The notes beneath the pieces were generated by a model that had not been told where the DNA came from, did not search any database, and saw nothing but the letters and a program-made list of their open reading frames with translations. A stretch of DNA of 60,868 bases from positions 1 through 60,868 of the forward strand of contig JAODBC010000046.1 in assembly GCA_025463765.1 (NCBI GenBank), given 5' to 3'. The first letter of the stretch is position 1. Each line of letters opens with the position of its first letter. Positions 35,339 to 44,049 of the stretch are shown one piece after another. Source of the DNA: Subtercola sp. (GTDB lineage: Bacteria > Actinomycetota > Actinomycetes > Actinomycetales > Microbacteriaceae). Made by a program: the position numbers and the translations under genes.

Positions 35339-35526
35339 TGACCATCCGATGGGTTAGGTACCGAATCGGTTCCTGGGCTGACACTGATTTCACGCTGCAG
35401 GGCTGCAAGATGTGCGTCATCTTGTCCCCCCAACGGGTACCCCTTCAGTCGAATACTACTGTGTATTCTGTTCGGGCACCGGCAGCGGAATCCTCGATGT
35501 CGCACGACGAAACCCACCCGAAATGA

Positions 35527-38025
35527 CTACGAAACGACCGCCGCTGTTCCGAATTTGTGCAGCCTCGTGATGACGTCTTGGTAGCTGGCGGGCATGCCGT
35601 AGTAGAAGCCCTGGGCGTTGCGAACGCCGACGCGGCGCAGAATTGCGGCGGTTTCGGCGCTCTCGATGCCTTCGACGATGGTGAGGTAGTCGAGCGCATC
35701 GCTGAAGCCTTGCAGAGCCTTGACCACCTCACGCTGACGGTTGTCGCCGAGGTCGTCGATGAGGCTGCGGTCGAGCTTCAGAATGTCCATGGGGATGCGC
35801 ACCAAAGAGCCGACCGACGAGTTCTCCGAGCCGTAGTCGTCGAGCGCGATGATGATGCCGAGCTCGCGCAGGCTCTGGGCCTGGGCGCGCAACTCGTCGG
35901 TCACGTGGCGCAGCGACCGTTCGTTCAGCTCGAGGCAGAGCGAGAGGGCAGGATGCCGCTTGGCGAGGTCTTTGGCGAAGGCGCCGACATGAGCATCCAC
36001 GATCTGACCCACCTCGAGGTTGACGGCGATGGTGGCGATGCTCGGTTCGATGAGCTGAATGGCGCGGGCACCTGCCACTGCTTTGGCCATGACTTGGCGG
36101 GTGAGGGCATCCATTCGGCCGAGGCTCTTCGCACGCTCGACGAGGGCGCCGGGCGAAATGACGCCGAGCTCAGGATCGGTATAGCGCACCAGCGCCTCGA
36201 AGGCCCAAATGCGATTCTCGACGAGGTTGACGATCGGCTGAAAGGCCACGGTCAGGTTCTCGTTGTCGATTGCGTCGGCGACGATGTCGTTGATACGGGC
36301 CGAGCGGTGCGGCGAGATGTTGATGGTGCTGTCAGATCCGGGGCCGCCGTGGCGTCTGCTTCTCTTGACGGCGAGCATGCTGCGGTCGGCGTCGACCACG
36401 AGAGATGCGGCGTCGGTCTCGCGGTGGGCGGAGTAGGCGAGGCCGACGCTGAGCAAGGGGCGCAGCTCGATGGTCTGGGGCGGGGCGACGGTGGGAGGGG
36501 CGGGCTGGGCCGCGGGGGCTTCCTTGGCTGCAGGGTCGGCGTGGGCGGTGACGAAGGGGTTGTCTGTCGGGTCGGCAGGGGTGGTGGCGGGGTCGGTAAC
36601 CGTGAACGGCTCGCTGGCCTTCTCTGTGACGCGCTCGGCCAGGGCCTTTGCCTCGGCAAGCGACTTGAGCGAGGTCAAAATGATCACGAATTCGTCTCCG
36701 CCGATGCGGGCGACGATGTCGTGCGAACGCGTGTTCGCCTTCAGCCGCTCGGCGACCGTCACGAGCATTTGGTCGCCGACGTGGTGGCCGTGCCGATCGT
36801 TCAGCTGCTTGAAGCTGTCGAGGTCGATGAACAGCACAGCGATTGCACCGGAATAGGGCCGATTCTCGTTCGCGAGGGCGAGCGCCTGGCGAAACGCGTT
36901 GTAGTTCGGCAGCCCGGTGAGCGAGTCGCTGTTGGCCCGTGCCGTCAGATCGGCCATGTCTTGCGTGACACGGGCGGCCTCGGTGGCGAGGTGAGCGAGA
37001 GCTTCGAGCACCTGCGCGTCTTCGCGGTCGAAGGGAATTCCGCTCAGCTCGCGCGTCGCCACGACGTAAGAGTCGGCATCCTGACTCAGCTGCACGGGGT
37101 AGCCGATCTCGCTCTGCCCGGGCGGCGGCGAGCTCCGAACGGTGACTGAGTCGGCGTTCACGGCGATCTTCGCTCGCGCTGCCAGCGTCTGCTCAAGGTC
37201 GTCGTGGCTCCACGGCAGCGCCAACGCTGCGTCGGTGAGGCCCGTGATGCGCCGCTGCAGGCCGCGCAACTGGCGCACCCGAGAGAGCCCGAAGATGATG
37301 GCGGCGGCGATCACCAGCACGCCTGCTCCGCGGTGGGTCTCGTCGGTGAGCAGCAGTACTGCGTATACGGCTTGAGAAGTGAAGATCACTGCAAGGGTGA
37401 GCCCGGAGATGAACGCCAGGATGCCCAGCAACCGTCTCGGGCTGACTTCGGAGATGCCGAAGGCACCATCGTGGGCCCAACGGCCGCCCTGCCGGGCGAA
37501 CTCCACGAGAAGAATGACCAGCATGTACGCCGCGCTCGCGGCAACAGCGAAAACGATCGTCTGCCAGCCCACCGGGCCGGCGACGCACATCACGAGGCTC
37601 CAGACGAGGGCGCCGAGGCTCGCAACCCCGGTGGCGTACACCGAGATGACGAGGTTGCGGGAGTTGAAAAGGGCCCCGCAGAAGAACCCGAGCACCCAGA
37701 CTCCGACGGCGATGAAGAACTGATCGCCGAGGCTGGCGGTGGCGAGCAGGGCCACGGAGGTACTGACCGATGGCAGGCTCGACAGCCGGCCCACCGGCAG
37801 CCGAAAGTCGGTGACGAGCGCGGTGCTTGCGAACAGGGCGATCAGGTAGAGGAGGTCGACAGAGGCGGCGAACGCTGCGACCTGAACGGCACCGAGCACG
37901 ACGACAACGAGCGCGACCAACGATACGGGCAGAAAAAAATACGATCGCGTGATTCGCTGGGCGATCTGCAGCGACCCTACGGGAAGGGCTGTCGGCGTTT
38001 CGGTGCCTCGAGAGGTGGCTGCCAC
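35527..38025 (-). CDS. Membrane GGDEF-EAL protein (c-di-GMP synthesis and/or breakdown)
   Basis: This 832-residue protein has about eight membrane helices (residues 30-250), a GAF-like region (270-340), then a GGDEF domain with intact IGGDEF (442-446) and an EAL domain with FEALVR (610-612). EAL residues expected for metal binding and catalysis are present (NLE, ELNE, LDDYG, LKLD, VEGIE, QGF), although loop 6 reads DYGSENSS. A Pro/Ala-rich insert (about 475-518) splits the GGDEF domain. Which activity dominates is unknown. It lies 188 bases upstream of the BcsB-like operon on the same strand and is the obvious c-di-GMP source for the MshEN-GT2. Confidence 0.92.
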   Translation of the reverse strand: MAATSRGTETPTALPVGSLQIAQRITRSYFFLPVSLVALVVVVLGAVQVAAFAASVDLLYLIALFASTALVTDFRLPVGRLSSLPSVSTSVALLATASLGDQFFIAVGVWVLGFFCGALFNSRNLVISVYATGVASLGALVWSLVMCVAGPVGWQTIVFAVAASAAYMLVILLVEFARQGGRWAHDGAFGISEVSPRRLLGILAFISGLTLAVIFTSQAVYAVLLLTDETHRGAGVLVIAAAIIFGLSRVRQLRGLQRRITGLTDAALALPWSHDDLEQTLAARAKIAVNADSVTVRSSPPPGQSEIGYPVQLSQDADSYVVATRELSGIPFDREDAQVLEALAHLATEAARVTQDMADLTARANSDSLTGLPNYNAFRQALALANENRPYSGAIAVLFIDLDSFKQLNDRHGHHVGDQMLVTVAERLKANTRSHDIVARIGGDEFVIILTSLKSLAEAKALAERVTEKASEPFTVTDPATTPADPTDNPFVTAHADPAAKEAPAAQPAPPTVAPPQTIELRPLLSVGLAYSAHRETDAASLVVDADRSMLAVKRSRRHGGPGSDSTINISPHRSARINDIVADAIDNENLTVAFQPIVNLVENRIWAFEALVRYTDPELGVISPGALVERAKSLGRMDALTRQVMAKAVAGARAIQLIEPSIATIAVNLEVGQIVDAHVGAFAKDLAKRHPALSLCLELNERSLRHVTDELRAQAQSLRELGIIIALDDYGSENSSVGSLVRIPMDILKLDRSLIDDLGDNRQREVVKALQGFSDALDYLTIVEGIESAETAAILRRVGVRNAQGFYYGMPASYQDVITRLHKFGTAAVVS

Positions 38026-38276
38026 GGCGGCGTCACCCCAGCCGGCGGGTAGACATCTGTCTGCGCGCTGTCGGCAGCTGAAGGGTCATTCACACAATGT
38101 ACCGCGCAACCAGAGGGGTCGCGGCGCCCTGACTCGCCGTGGAGCGTTCGGAGACGGTCGAGCCGATCACACGCTGCGATCATGCGGCCCACGAGAACGG
38201 CAACGCCGACCGAAGCGGCACACCACAGAAGCCCGAGTGAAGCGACAACGAGCGCTGGAAGAAAAGAAGTATTCAT
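37977..38276 (-). CDS. Possible small membrane protein overlapping the GGDEF-EAL start
   Basis: This 99-residue frame has one clear N-terminal membrane helix (LPALVVASLGLLWCAASVGV) and a hydrophilic Pro-rich tail. Third codon positions are G/C-rich, as in real genes here. Its 3' end overlaps the first 49 bases of the GGDEF-EAL gene, which would couple their translation. No convincing ribosome-binding site is seen, and I do not recognise a family. It could be an inner-membrane partner of the cyclase or a chance frame. Confidence 0.4.
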   Translation of the reverse strand: MNTSFLPALVVASLGLLWCAASVGVAVLVGRMIAACDRLDRLRTLHGESGRRDPSGCAVHCVNDPSAADSAQTDVYPPAGVTPPWQPPLEAPKRRQPFP

Positions 38277-38412
38277 CAAGCAGGGAGCTTAGATGATTAT
38301 TCGTCAGCTTTGTCAAGGTTTGCGAAAGCTGTGGAAGGTCAGCGCGTCATTCTCCATGAGCGACCCCTGCGGGGCGCCTCAATGTCGATCGGGGCGACGC
38401 CGGCCGGGCCTC

Positions 38413-38898
38413 TCAGTGTCGGTCGGGGCGACGCCGGGTGCCGCCGCCGTAGACGATGATGCCCACCAGGGGAACGAGCAAGAACCACAGCCAGCTGTAG
38501 TTGTAACCCCACACGATTCCTGTCACAAAGAACAGAAGGAGGGCGATGAACGGTGTGATCGACACGGCGACGACGCCGGCCCTCCCGCCGATGGGTGCGT
38601 TGCGCGGCTCGGGAATGGAACTGCCAGACGACGTCGGGCTCGAGTAGCTCGACGAGGCGAAGGCAGCTGGCGGAACGGCCGATGCTCCACCAAGATGGGC
38701 ATCCGCCGGCAGGTCGCTGAAGACCGGCGCCACTTCGCCGCGCGTAATGGCCGCCCGCACGGTGGCACTGCGCTCGGTGAATTCGGCCTCGGTGATGCGG
38801 CCCTCGCGCAGGTTGGCGTTCAGCTGCGCGACGGCCTCATCGCGTTCGGGGTTCGAGAGCCGCAGTGCTGCGGTCTGCGGATCAGTGAAGTCGGTCAT
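38413..38898 (-). CDS. DUF1707 membrane protein
   Basis: This 161-residue protein starts with a DUF1707 domain: LRLSNPERDEAVAQLNANLR, EGRITEAEFTERSATV and RAAITRGEVAPVFSDLP, a SHOCT-like helical motif common in actinobacteria. A Ser/Pro-rich linker and two C-terminal membrane helices (GVVAVSITPFIALLLFFVTG; YSWLWFLLVPLVGIIVYGGG) follow. Such proteins have no firm function. It is flanked by the asd gene and the c-di-GMP genes without close coupling. Confidence 0.8.
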   Translation of the reverse strand: MTDFTDPQTAALRLSNPERDEAVAQLNANLREGRITEAEFTERSATVRAAITRGEVAPVFSDLPADAHLGGASAVPPAAFASSSYSSPTSSGSSIPEPRNAPIGGRAGVVAVSITPFIALLLFFVTGIVWGYNYSWLWFLLVPLVGIIVYGGGTRRRPDRH

Positions 38899-39078
38899 GC
38901 GTCTATTGTGGCGCGGACGGGGTACGCGTGCCAGGCATCTGGCTGCTTCGCCGCCGGCTCAGCAACAAATCACGGCTCGCCGAACCATATGTGGGCTCGC
39001 CAAGCAGCGACGCCTTAGTCATCCCGTTACTCGTTATGCCGTCACTCGCGCGAGCCGACGGTCATTGGCCGGGGCAGG

Positions 39079-40254
<1,176 letters not shown>

Positions 40255-40302
40255 TTACCAAGCATCGGGTGGCGGATGCCCGGCTCGGGCTAGGGTGCCA
40301 GC

Positions 40303-41316
40303 ATGAGCGATTTCGGGGTGGGCGAGGGCACCGACGAGTCTCGGCGCGGTGTAGAGACGGGTGAGCCGCCGGAAGGTGGCGCCACGCCGCCAGCCTCGCC
40401 GCTCGCCACGCCGCTCGCCATGCCGTCCACGCTGCCACCCGGGCCGCCCTCTGCCGCGGCGGTTGTCGCTGACGGGCCAGCGGAGGGGGATGCAGGCACT
40501 CCGCCGCTCGATCCGGCGGGCTGGGCAACGGCGGCGACCCCGACCCGCGCGGCGGTGCCGGGGTACCTGGTGCGGTGGGGCATCCCGAGCAGCGTGCTGG
40601 GGCTCGGGGTGTTCATCGCTGCGCTCGTGGTGGGCGTCGCGCTGTATGTGCTGGGGGTCATTCCGAACGCGAGCGCGGCGCAATTCACGACCAACGTTCT
40701 GGGCTACGGGGCGCTGTTCGGGGTCGTGGTGCTGGTGGTGCGGATGCGCGGGTCGGGGTCGCTGCGAAAAGACCTGGGGCTGAGCATCCGCTGGGTGGAT
40801 CTGGCGCTCGGGCTGGGTGCGGCGCTCGTCGCCAAGGCGATTGCGGTGTTCTTCGCGTCTGTCGCGCAGCGGCTCGCGGGCGATACTCCGGTTCAGGGCA
40901 ATCTGACGCTGGACTCCGACACGTTCTGGATCGTGCTGAACGCGCTGCTCTTCGCCTGCCTGCTGGGGCCGTTCGTCGAGGAGGTGTTCTTTCGCGGCAT
41001 GGTGCTGCGGGGCATCCGTAACCGCGTGCTGCGCACCTCTCCCGGGGCAGTGGATGCGGCCGGCTTCGCGCGGAACGTCGACCGCCTGCGGCTTGCGAAC
41101 ACGGTGGCGATCATCGTGAGCGCGGCGGTGTTCGCGGCGCTGCACCTGTACGAGTCGTCGTCGTGGGCGTCGGCGCTCGCGTTGGGCGGGTCGACGTTCT
41201 TCTTGGGGCTCATCAACGCACGGCTCGCCGTTTCGACGGGGCGGCTCGGGGCAGGCATCGTGGCGCACATCGTGTTCAACGCGTCGAGCGTGCTGCTGCT
41301 GCTCGCGCTGGGGTGA
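40303..41316 (+). CDS. CPBP family intramembrane metalloprotease
   Basis: This 337-residue protein has a Pro/Gly-rich cytoplasmic N-terminus (about 85 residues) and about eight membrane helices. The CPBP/Abi motifs are present: EEVFFRGMVLRG (EExxxR) after helix 4, a His in FAALHLYESSS and HIVFNASSV (HxxxN) in the last helices. These residues form the metal site of Rce1-like proteases. The substrate is unknown. Bacterial members process peptides or mediate bacteriocin immunity. It is inserted between asd and lysC on the other strand and ends at a repeat region with a strong bidirectional terminator. Confidence 0.88.
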   Translation: MSDFGVGEGTDESRRGVETGEPPEGGATPPASPLATPLAMPSTLPPGPPSAAAVVADGPAEGDAGTPPLDPAGWATAATPTRAAVPGYLVRWGIPSSVLGLGVFIAALVVGVALYVLGVIPNASAAQFTTNVLGYGALFGVVVLVVRMRGSGSLRKDLGLSIRWVDLALGLGAALVAKAIAVFFASVAQRLAGDTPVQGNLTLDSDTFWIVLNALLFACLLGPFVEEVFFRGMVLRGIRNRVLRTSPGAVDAAGFARNVDRLRLANTVAIIVSAAVFAALHLYESSSWASALALGGSTFFLGLINARLAVSTGRLGAGIVAHIVFNASSVLLLLALG

Positions 41317-41320
41317 GGTG

Positions 41321-41571
41321 GCTCGGGCGCCTCGGCGCGGACTCGGGTTCTCGTGCTCGCGTGCTCGCGGACTCGGGTGCTCGTGCACTCGGGTTCTCGT
41401 GCCTCTGTACCTGCGCCCTTCCCCTGCCTCGCGCGCCTCGTCGCGGAATCGGGTTCGCGTGCTCGCGGAATCGGGTTCTCGTGCTCGCGTGCTCGCGTGC
41501 TCGCGGAATCGGGTGCTCGTGCCCCCGCACCTGCGCCCTTCCCCTGCCTCGCGCGCCTCGTCGCGGAATCG
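41321..41571. repeat. Repeat region with 43-bp exact direct repeat
   Basis: Short CTCGCGTG- and CTCGCGGAATCG-like units fill this space. Positions 41409-41451 and 41529-41571 are identical over 43 bases, exactly 120 bases apart. No gene is supported here. Confidence 0.85.
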
Positions 41572-41627
41572 ACTTTTCGAAAAAGCCCCTTCCCGCGCTA
41601 TTTTGAGGGCTTTTTCGTCAAGTCGAT
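41568..41627. terminator. Bidirectional terminator between the CPBP gene and lysC
   Basis: ATCGACTTTTCGAAAAAGCC (from 41568) pairs with GGGCTTTTTCGTCAAGTCGA (to 41627 with one more base) over about 19 of 22 positions. The AAAAAGCCC/GGGCTTTTT core gives a T-run in both directions between convergent genes. Confidence 0.8.
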
Positions 41628-41703
41628 CGAGAAAGAGGGCGTGCAGGAGGGGCGTGGGCGCGTCGCGCGGGTGGGGAGGGGAGGCGAGGCGAGGCGAGGC
41701 GCG

Positions 41704-43143
41704 TTAGCGGCCCGTGCCGCCGTGCACGACGGCGTCGGTGTCGGCGTCGAGGCCGAAGGCGGTGTGCACGACGCGCAAGGCGGTGTTGACGGTGTCGGCA
41801 CGGGTCACGACCGAGATGCGGATCTCGCTGGTCGAGATCATCTCGATATTGATCCCGGCCTCGTAGAGCGCCGTGAAGAGCTTGGCCGAGACGCCCGCGT
41901 TCGTGCGCATTCCGGCACCGACGAGCGCGAGCTTGCCGATCTGGTCGTCGTACTGCAGCGACGAGAAACCGACGTCGGGCTGCGAGGCGGTGAGCGTCTG
42001 CAACACGGTCTGCCCGTCAGACTTCGGCAGCGTGAACGAGATGTCGGTGAGCCCGGTGGCGGCGGCCGAAACGTTCTGCACGATCATGTCGATGTTCGCG
42101 CCGGTCTTGGCGACGATGTTGAAGATCTGCGCGGCCTTGCCGGGAATGTCGGGCACCCCCACCACGGTGATCTTGGCTTCGCTGAGGTCGGCCGCAACGC
42201 CGGCGATGAGGGGCTCTTCCACGGATTTCTCGCTGTTCTGCTCAGTACTGCCTGCTGTTGGGGTGCCTGAAGTCGAGGTGCCTGCAGTTGGGGTGCCTGC
42301 GGTCAGGCTGCCTGACGTGAGGGTGACGGGCCCGGTGATCGTGCCGCGATTCGGGATGCCCGCTCCCCCCGTCGCGGCCGCAAAACCCAGGGCGACAGAG
42401 GCCGCACTCGTCTCGTTGAAAACGATTGTGCCCTCGTTGTTGTTGAACGATGACCGAACGTGAAGCGTGACGCCGTGCCGGCGTGCATACTCGACCGCCC
42501 GGATATACAGCACCTTCGCCCCATTGGCGGCAAGCTCGAGCATCTCTTCGCTCGAGATGCGGTCGATCTTGTGGGCGCGCGGCACCACGCGGGGGTCTGC
42601 CGTGAAGATTCCGTCGACGTCGGTGTAGATCTCGCACACGTCGGCGTGCAGTGCGGCGGCGAGCGCGACAGCGGTCGTATCCGAACCGCCACGGCCCAGG
42701 GTCGTGATGTCGCCCGTGCCGCGGTTGAAGCCCTGGAACCCCGCGACGATGGCGATCGCCCCTTCGTCGAGCGCGCTTCGAACCCTGCCCGGGGTGACAT
42801 CGACAATGCGGGCCTGGCCGTGCCGGGCATCCGTGATCATGCCGGCCTGGCTGCCCGTGAACGAGCGGGCATCGTGGCCCATGCTGCGAATGGACATAGC
42901 CAGCAGCGCCATCGAGATGCGCTCGCCGGCGGTGAGCAGCATGTCGAGTTCGCGCGGCGCCGGAATCGGGGTGACCTGGTGGGCGAGGTCGAGCAGCTCG
43001 TCGGTGGAGTCGCCCATGGCACTCACGGCGACCACAACCTCGTTGCCGGCCTTGCGGGTCTCGACGATGCGCTTCGCCACGCGTTTGATGCTCTCGGCGT
43101 CGGCGACGGATGATCCGCCGTACTTTTGCACGATCAAGCTCAC
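41704..43143 (-). CDS. lysC: Aspartate kinase with inserted interdomain linker
   Basis: This 479-residue aspartokinase phosphorylates aspartate at the head of the lysine/threonine/methionine pathway. The catalytic part has [28 protein letters not shown] and [13 protein letters not shown]. Two ACT domains follow ([30 protein letters not shown]). Typical actinobacterial enzymes are about 420 residues. Residues 246-307 are an extra Thr/Gly/Ser/Pro-rich insert encoded by roughly 15-bp repeats, sited exactly between catalytic and regulatory parts. GTG at 42222 (Val308, [10 protein letters not shown]) aligns with the region where Corynebacterium starts its separate beta subunit. The GTG start has AGGAG upstream. 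Confidence 0.95.
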   Translation of the reverse strand: MSLIVQKYGGSSVADAESIKRVAKRIVETRKAGNEVVVAVSAMGDSTDELLDLAHQVTPIPAPRELDMLLTAGERISMALLAMSIRSMGHDARSFTGSQAGMITDARHGQARIVDVTPGRVRSALDEGAIAIVAGFQGFNRGTGDITTLGRGGSDTTAVALAAALHADVCEIYTDVDGIFTADPRVVPRAHKIDRISSEEMLELAANGAKVLYIRAVEYARRHGVTLHVRSSFNNNEGTIVFNETSAASVALGFAAATGGAGIPNRGTITGPVTLTSGSLTAGTPTAGTSTSGTPTAGSTEQNSEKSVEEPLIAGVAADLSEAKITVVGVPDIPGKAAQIFNIVAKTGANIDMIVQNVSAAATGLTDISFTLPKSDGQTVLQTLTASQPDVGFSSLQYDDQIGKLALVGAGMRTNAGVSAKLFTALYEAGINIEMISTSEIRISVVTRADTVNTALRVVHTAFGLDADTDAVVHGGTGR

Positions 43144-43154
43144 GGGCGTACTCC

Positions 43155-43232
43155 TGGGGGTGGGTCGGGCGGGTCGGGCGGCTCTGGCGGGTCGGGCGGG
43201 TCTGGCCGGTCTGGCGGGTCGGGCGCGGCGTC
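43155..43232. repeat. Short tandem repeats in the lysC leader
   Basis: Units close to GCGGGTCGG and GCGGGTCTGG repeat about eight times just upstream of the lysC ribosome-binding site. They would form a C-rich, poorly structured mRNA leader. Confidence 0.7.
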
Positions 43233-43403
43233 GAGCGGGCTGCCGCGCGCACGGGAAAGGCGACTACTCATTCTAGGCGACACGTGCTGGCGCGCGGCTT
43301 TGCGTTACGCGGGGCGATAGCCCGATACATCTGCGAAATGTGTGCCTCGTAGGCTGCACGCGAGTCGATCGAACCCTGATCGCCGTGACCAGAGGAGACC
43401 GCC

Positions 43404-43841
43404 GTGAGTGGAGCCGCACCAATCGTTCGTAACCTGGCCGATCTGCCGGGCTTTCTGATCAGCAAGGACGACACCGTTGTTCTTGCCGAACTCGCGGGGC
43501 CCTCGCAGGGCAGTTCGACCAGCGTTTTTCTCGAGATCTGGGAGCCGGGTGGGGCGCAACCCCTGAATTCGCATGCGGAGTCGGCAGAGATCTTCATCGT
43601 GCTGGCGGGTACGGCGGTGGCGCATTCCGATGACGAGAGCCTCGTACTGGTGCCGGGCGATGTGCTGACGCTGCAGCCGGGGTCGGATCACCGCATCGTC
43701 AACAGCTCTGCAACCGAAAAGCTGTACACGATCACGATCATGGCGAACGACGGCGGGTTCGCGTCGCTCGTGACGGGTGGCACGCGGGTTCCGCTGGCGG
43801 CAGCGGATCTCGATGTGCTCGTGCGGGGTCTGGCGGGCTGA
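43404..43841 (+). CDS. Cupin domain protein
   Basis: This 145-residue single-domain cupin has metal-site residues in PLNSHAESAEIFIVLAG and PGDVLTLQPGSDHRI, matching motifs 1 (with His and Glu) and 2 (with His). Such small proteins bind a metal and act as dioxygenases, isomerases or sensors, and none can be assigned. The GTG start is preceded by a near-perfect AGAGGAG. It is divergent from lysC and ends at a strong hairpin terminator. It may be expressed alone. Confidence 0.82.
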   Translation: MSGAAPIVRNLADLPGFLISKDDTVVLAELAGPSQGSSTSVFLEIWEPGGAQPLNSHAESAEIFIVLAGTAVAHSDDESLVLVPGDVLTLQPGSDHRIVNSSATEKLYTITIMANDGGFASLVTGGTRVPLAAADLDVLVRGLAG

Positions 43842-43920
43842 GGCGCCGCGGCTGCCGGCGGCGCTGACGCTGACACCGACGACGGCGCCGACGCCGACGC
43901 TGACGACGACGCAGAATCGT

Positions 43921-43980
43921 CGGAGAATCGCGGTTGGTGGCGACGTATAGGGGGCACCGGTAGCGATTCTCCGCTTTTTC
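43921..43980 (+). terminator. Rho-independent terminator after the cupin gene
   Basis: CGGAGAATCGC (43921-43931) and GCGATTCTCCG (43963-43973) form an 11-bp perfect stem, extended inward by partial pairing, followed by CTTTTTC on the plus strand. Upstream (43842-43918) are GACGCTGAC-like repeats without a gene. Confidence 0.82.
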
Positions 43981-44049
43981 TGCACCGAGACCGCCGTCGC
44001 GGGGCGGGCGCGACGAACCGGGCGCGGAGCCTCCAGGCGGGCAGGCGGG

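Noticed and set aside
37949..38296. Rightward frame opposite the GGDEF-EAL start
   Set aside because: Charged, motif-free and antisense to better-supported genes.
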